DNA from: Chloroflexota bacterium
GTDB taxonomy: Bacteria > Cyanobacteriota > Vampirovibrionia > Obscuribacterales > Obscuribacteraceae
DNA length: 7,135 nt
Assembly (NCBI GenBank): GCA_005240105.1
Contig: SBAT01000370.1
Coordinates: forward strand, 1-7,135
Reading direction: 5' to 3'
In this document: in pieces, positions 5,471 to 7,135 of the stretch
Position numbering within the stretch: the first letter of the stretch is position 1
How the letters are laid out: every line of letters starts with the position of its first letter
The notes under the pieces: model-generated
Databases searched by the model: none
What the model was told of the DNA's origin: nothing
Seen by the model: the letters and a program-made list of their open reading frames with translations, nothing else
Program-made: the position numbers and the translations under genes

Positions 5471-6425
5471 GTGCTGAATCCAAAAAGGCAATCTGACCCT
5501 TATTTGTATCCAGGCTGGCATTAATGCCTATAGGCAAAGTATAGGTATCCTCACCCTGCCCGAATGGAAAACCAAAACAAGAAGGTTTTCTCATTTCTTG
5601 CAAACGATCGCCAAACAAATCTTCAATCGAGAGCATGTTAGACGAACCTTTACGCCCGCAATTGACAAAATCACCGAAGGCTACACCTTCAACTTTGGCC
5701 AAGGAACCGGAGACATAGAGCGTGGAGAACCATCGATCAAGCATGTCGTTGCGCTCGTTTTTGTCTTCCAGCAACAAAATACTCTTGGTAAAGTCCGGCT
5801 GAAAGGGCGTTCCCATTAAAGAGCCCATTGCCGTTAGATTGCCACCGAGAATCCGGCCGGTTACAACGCCATTAACAGGGGCGTAGTGCACTCCACCAAA
5901 AGCAATCTTGCCGATGCGCACATTCAATGGCTTGAGAGGCTTTTTCTGTCCAACTACCAATTGCAAATCCTCAAAGCTGGCCGGCGAATTCAACTCATCG
6001 AGGTTAGGACCGAGGAAAACAACCAGATTGGTTCGCTTATTTATTGCCAGAAGCAATGCCGTATTGTCATCCGCACCAACGAGGACCTTAGGGTTTTCCG
6101 AAATGACTTTGTAATCAATTCTATCCAACAAGCGCAGCGAACCATAGCCACCACTGACGCAGAAGATTCCTTTGATTGAATCGTCCTTAAAGAAAGACAT
6201 CAAATCAGAAAGTCTGTCGGAATCACTGCCCGCCAAAAATCCCTGCGTATCAAGGGCATGCTGACCGACAACAGGTCTAAAGCCCATCCATTCCATGGAT
6301 TTTATACAGCGAGCCATAACTGCCGGCCCATCCGGACGCGATGCCGGTGAGATTAGCCCAACCTTGTCACCACGTTTTAGAGCGCGCGCTTTCAGAGGTT
6401 TTACACTGGTATCACTTGCCGTCAT
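5463..6425 (-). CDS. Peptidase S66 (LD-carboxypeptidase) paralogue lacking catalytic Ser and His
   Basis: The protein has 320 residues and the full S66 fold: KRGDKVGLISPAS (17-29), VSGGYGSLRLLD (90-101), LVGADDNTALLLA (115-127), VTGRILGGNLTAM (188-200), LLLEDKNER (217-225) and PFGQGEDTYTLPIG (287-300). Family enzymes are cytoplasmic and cut the terminal D-alanine from murein tetrapeptides using Ser-Glu-His. Here the nucleophile position (Ser in the usual GYSDIT) is Asp119, codon 6069-6071, and the catalytic His position (usual FGHG or FGHT) is Gln290, codon 5556-5558; the probable Glu220 remains. It is therefore predicted to be inactive as a peptidase, though it has no stop or frameshift and keeps the substrate-domain layout. 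ATG 6425 is chosen because GGGG lies six bases upstream; ATG 6443 and TTG 6446 have no ribosome site. It overlaps the upstream active paralogue by 14 bases. Confidence 0.85.
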   Translation of the reverse strand: MTASDTSVKPLKARALKRGDKVGLISPASRPDGPAVMARCIKSMEWMGFRPVVGQHALDTQGFLAGSDSDRLSDLMSFFKDDSIKGIFCVSGGYGSLRLLDRIDYKVISENPKVLVGADDNTALLLAINKRTNLVVFLGPNLDELNSPASFEDLQLVVGQKKPLKPLNVRIGKIAFGGVHYAPVNGVVTGRILGGNLTAMGSLMGTPFQPDFTKSILLLEDKNERNDMLDRWFSTLYVSGSLAKVEGVAFGDFVNCGRKGSSNMLSIEDLFGDRLQEMRKPSCFGFPFGQGEDTYTLPIGINASLDTNKGQIAFLDSALI

Positions 6426-7135
6426 GACTGACCCCGCTTTCATCAATGCGGAACATCACTCGATCTTTACCAACTTCCAGCGTTGCTTCAACGCCAATCG
6501 GCAATGTCACTTTATCTTTTGTATGACCAAAGCGCACTCCATAAACAACCGGAATACCAAGTTGTGACAGCCTGTCTTTCAAAACATGTTCAATACTATA
6601 GTTGTAATTGAGCACGTTGCGCCTACTGTCGCCCGGCTTACAATCAATACATTCACCGACAACAATTCCTGCTGCATCTTTCAATTTACCGGCCAGCAAT
6701 AATTGAGTGAGCATTCTATCTATGCTGTGCGGTTCTTCTTGCAAATCTTCGAGAAACACGATTCGATCACGGGTATCGATTTCAAATTCTGTGCCCATGA
6801 GCTGCCTTAATAAGGTCAAGCAACCACCGGTTAGTTTTCCCTTTGCTTTTCCCTCGGCAATCACTACGTCCGGTGGAGGATAATTCTCATCCCATGCTGA
6901 TTGAGCTGGATGGGCTATCTCTCCTAGTGGAGAATTCTCCATGATTGCCTTGACGAAATAATCATAGGTGTACTGACTGTGCCGAATATTGCCAGCCGTT
7001 GGTCCGTGAAAAGTAACAAGCCCTGTCTTTTGATGGATAGGTACAAGCAATCCAGTAATGTCGGAATAACCAACCAGTGTCTTGGGGTTTTTCGCAATAA
7101 GATCAAAATCAAGTTTCGGCAAGAGACGCACCGTC
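6412..7135 (-). CDS. ldcA: LD-carboxypeptidase (peptidase S66), catalytic, N-terminus outside window
   Basis: About 241 residues are present; some 80 N-terminal residues lie beyond the right edge, where the frame is still open. The reading starts at TVRLLPKLDFDLI, which matches the middle of the family. The nucleophile Ser is in VGYSDIT (Ser codon 7063-7065), the acidic residue in FLEDLQEE, and the His in FGHTKDKVTLPIG, so the Ser-Glu-His triad is complete. Such enzymes remove D-alanine from murein tetrapeptides during cell-wall recycling in the cytoplasm; the related MccF branch cleaves microcin C-like peptides and cannot be wholly excluded. The stop codon lies 14 bases inside the start of the S66 paralogue, so the two are probably translated together. 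The symbol ldcA is given by family, not by proven orthology. Confidence 0.88.
   Translation of the reverse strand, partial: TVRLLPKLDFDLIAKNPKTLVGYSDITGLLVPIHQKTGLVTFHGPTAGNIRHSQYTYDYFVKAIMENSPLGEIAHPAQSAWDENYPPPDVVIAEGKAKGKLTGGCLTLLRQLMGTEFEIDTRDRIVFLEDLQEEPHSIDRMLTQLLLAGKLKDAAGIVVGECIDCKPGDSRRNVLNYNYSIEHVLKDRLSQLGIPVVYGVRFGHTKDKVTLPIGVEATLEVGKDRVMFRIDESGVSHDGK

Noticed and set aside
5598..6179. Several plus-strand open frames antisense to the S66 paralogue
   Set aside because: They overlap each other and a clear S66 gene on the other strand, and show no motifs or ribosome sites.

Overview
The window looks like bacterial chromosome of intermediate GC content, roughly mid-40s percent by eye. 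Genes are dense, with short gaps, overlapping starts and stops, and recognisable Shine-Dalgarno sites. The organism cannot be fixed from the sequence. Two Sec-type signal peptides on periplasmic-style phosphatases, murein-recycling carboxypeptidases and a probable B12-dependent ribonucleotide reductase fit a free-living, peptidoglycan-containing, probably diderm bacterium. A member of the non-photosynthetic cyanobacterial sister groups (Vampirovibrionia/Melainabacteria) is one guess, held weakly.

Layout. The left edge (1-227, minus strand) holds the N-terminus of a ribonucleotide reductase large chain, probably class II. Upstream of it on the same strand, 345-614 is a small membrane-protein gene that is readable only if two one-base differences at G runs are corrected; as written it is broken. 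A non-coding stretch (615-883) follows and carries a perfect 9-bp inverted repeat next to a candidate -10 box. From 884 to 4836 four plus-strand genes form a likely operon: two exported TpbA-like Cys-phosphatases in tandem, an OppD/DppD-type peptide ABC transporter ATPase, and the bifunctional NAD(P)HX epimerase/dehydratase. The last two overlap by one base (TAATG).

The right part (4838-7135) is transcribed on the minus strand. In transcription order it holds the C-terminal part of an LD-carboxypeptidase (peptidase S66) with an intact active site, a second S66 paralogue that has lost both the nucleophilic serine and the catalytic histidine, a 66-residue protein of unknown function, and an MNT-like nucleotidyltransferase whose start lies 50 bases inside the 66-residue gene. 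The two operons converge with a single base between their stop codons.

How the genes may work together. The S66 pair suggests a catalytic enzyme and a non-catalytic partner, or a decayed or repurposed duplicate, in cell-wall peptide recycling. The peptide-transporter ATPase in the opposite operon could relate to peptide uptake, but no permease or binding protein is present. The NAD(P)HX repair enzyme is housekeeping. The small gene plus nucleotidyltransferase has the arrangement of a two-gene toxin-antitoxin-like module, but no function is shown. I saw no CRISPR array, tRNA, rRNA, insertion sequence or phage gene. The most interesting points are the predicted dead S66 paralogue, the overlapping small gene/nucleotidyltransferase pair, and the broken membrane-protein gene.
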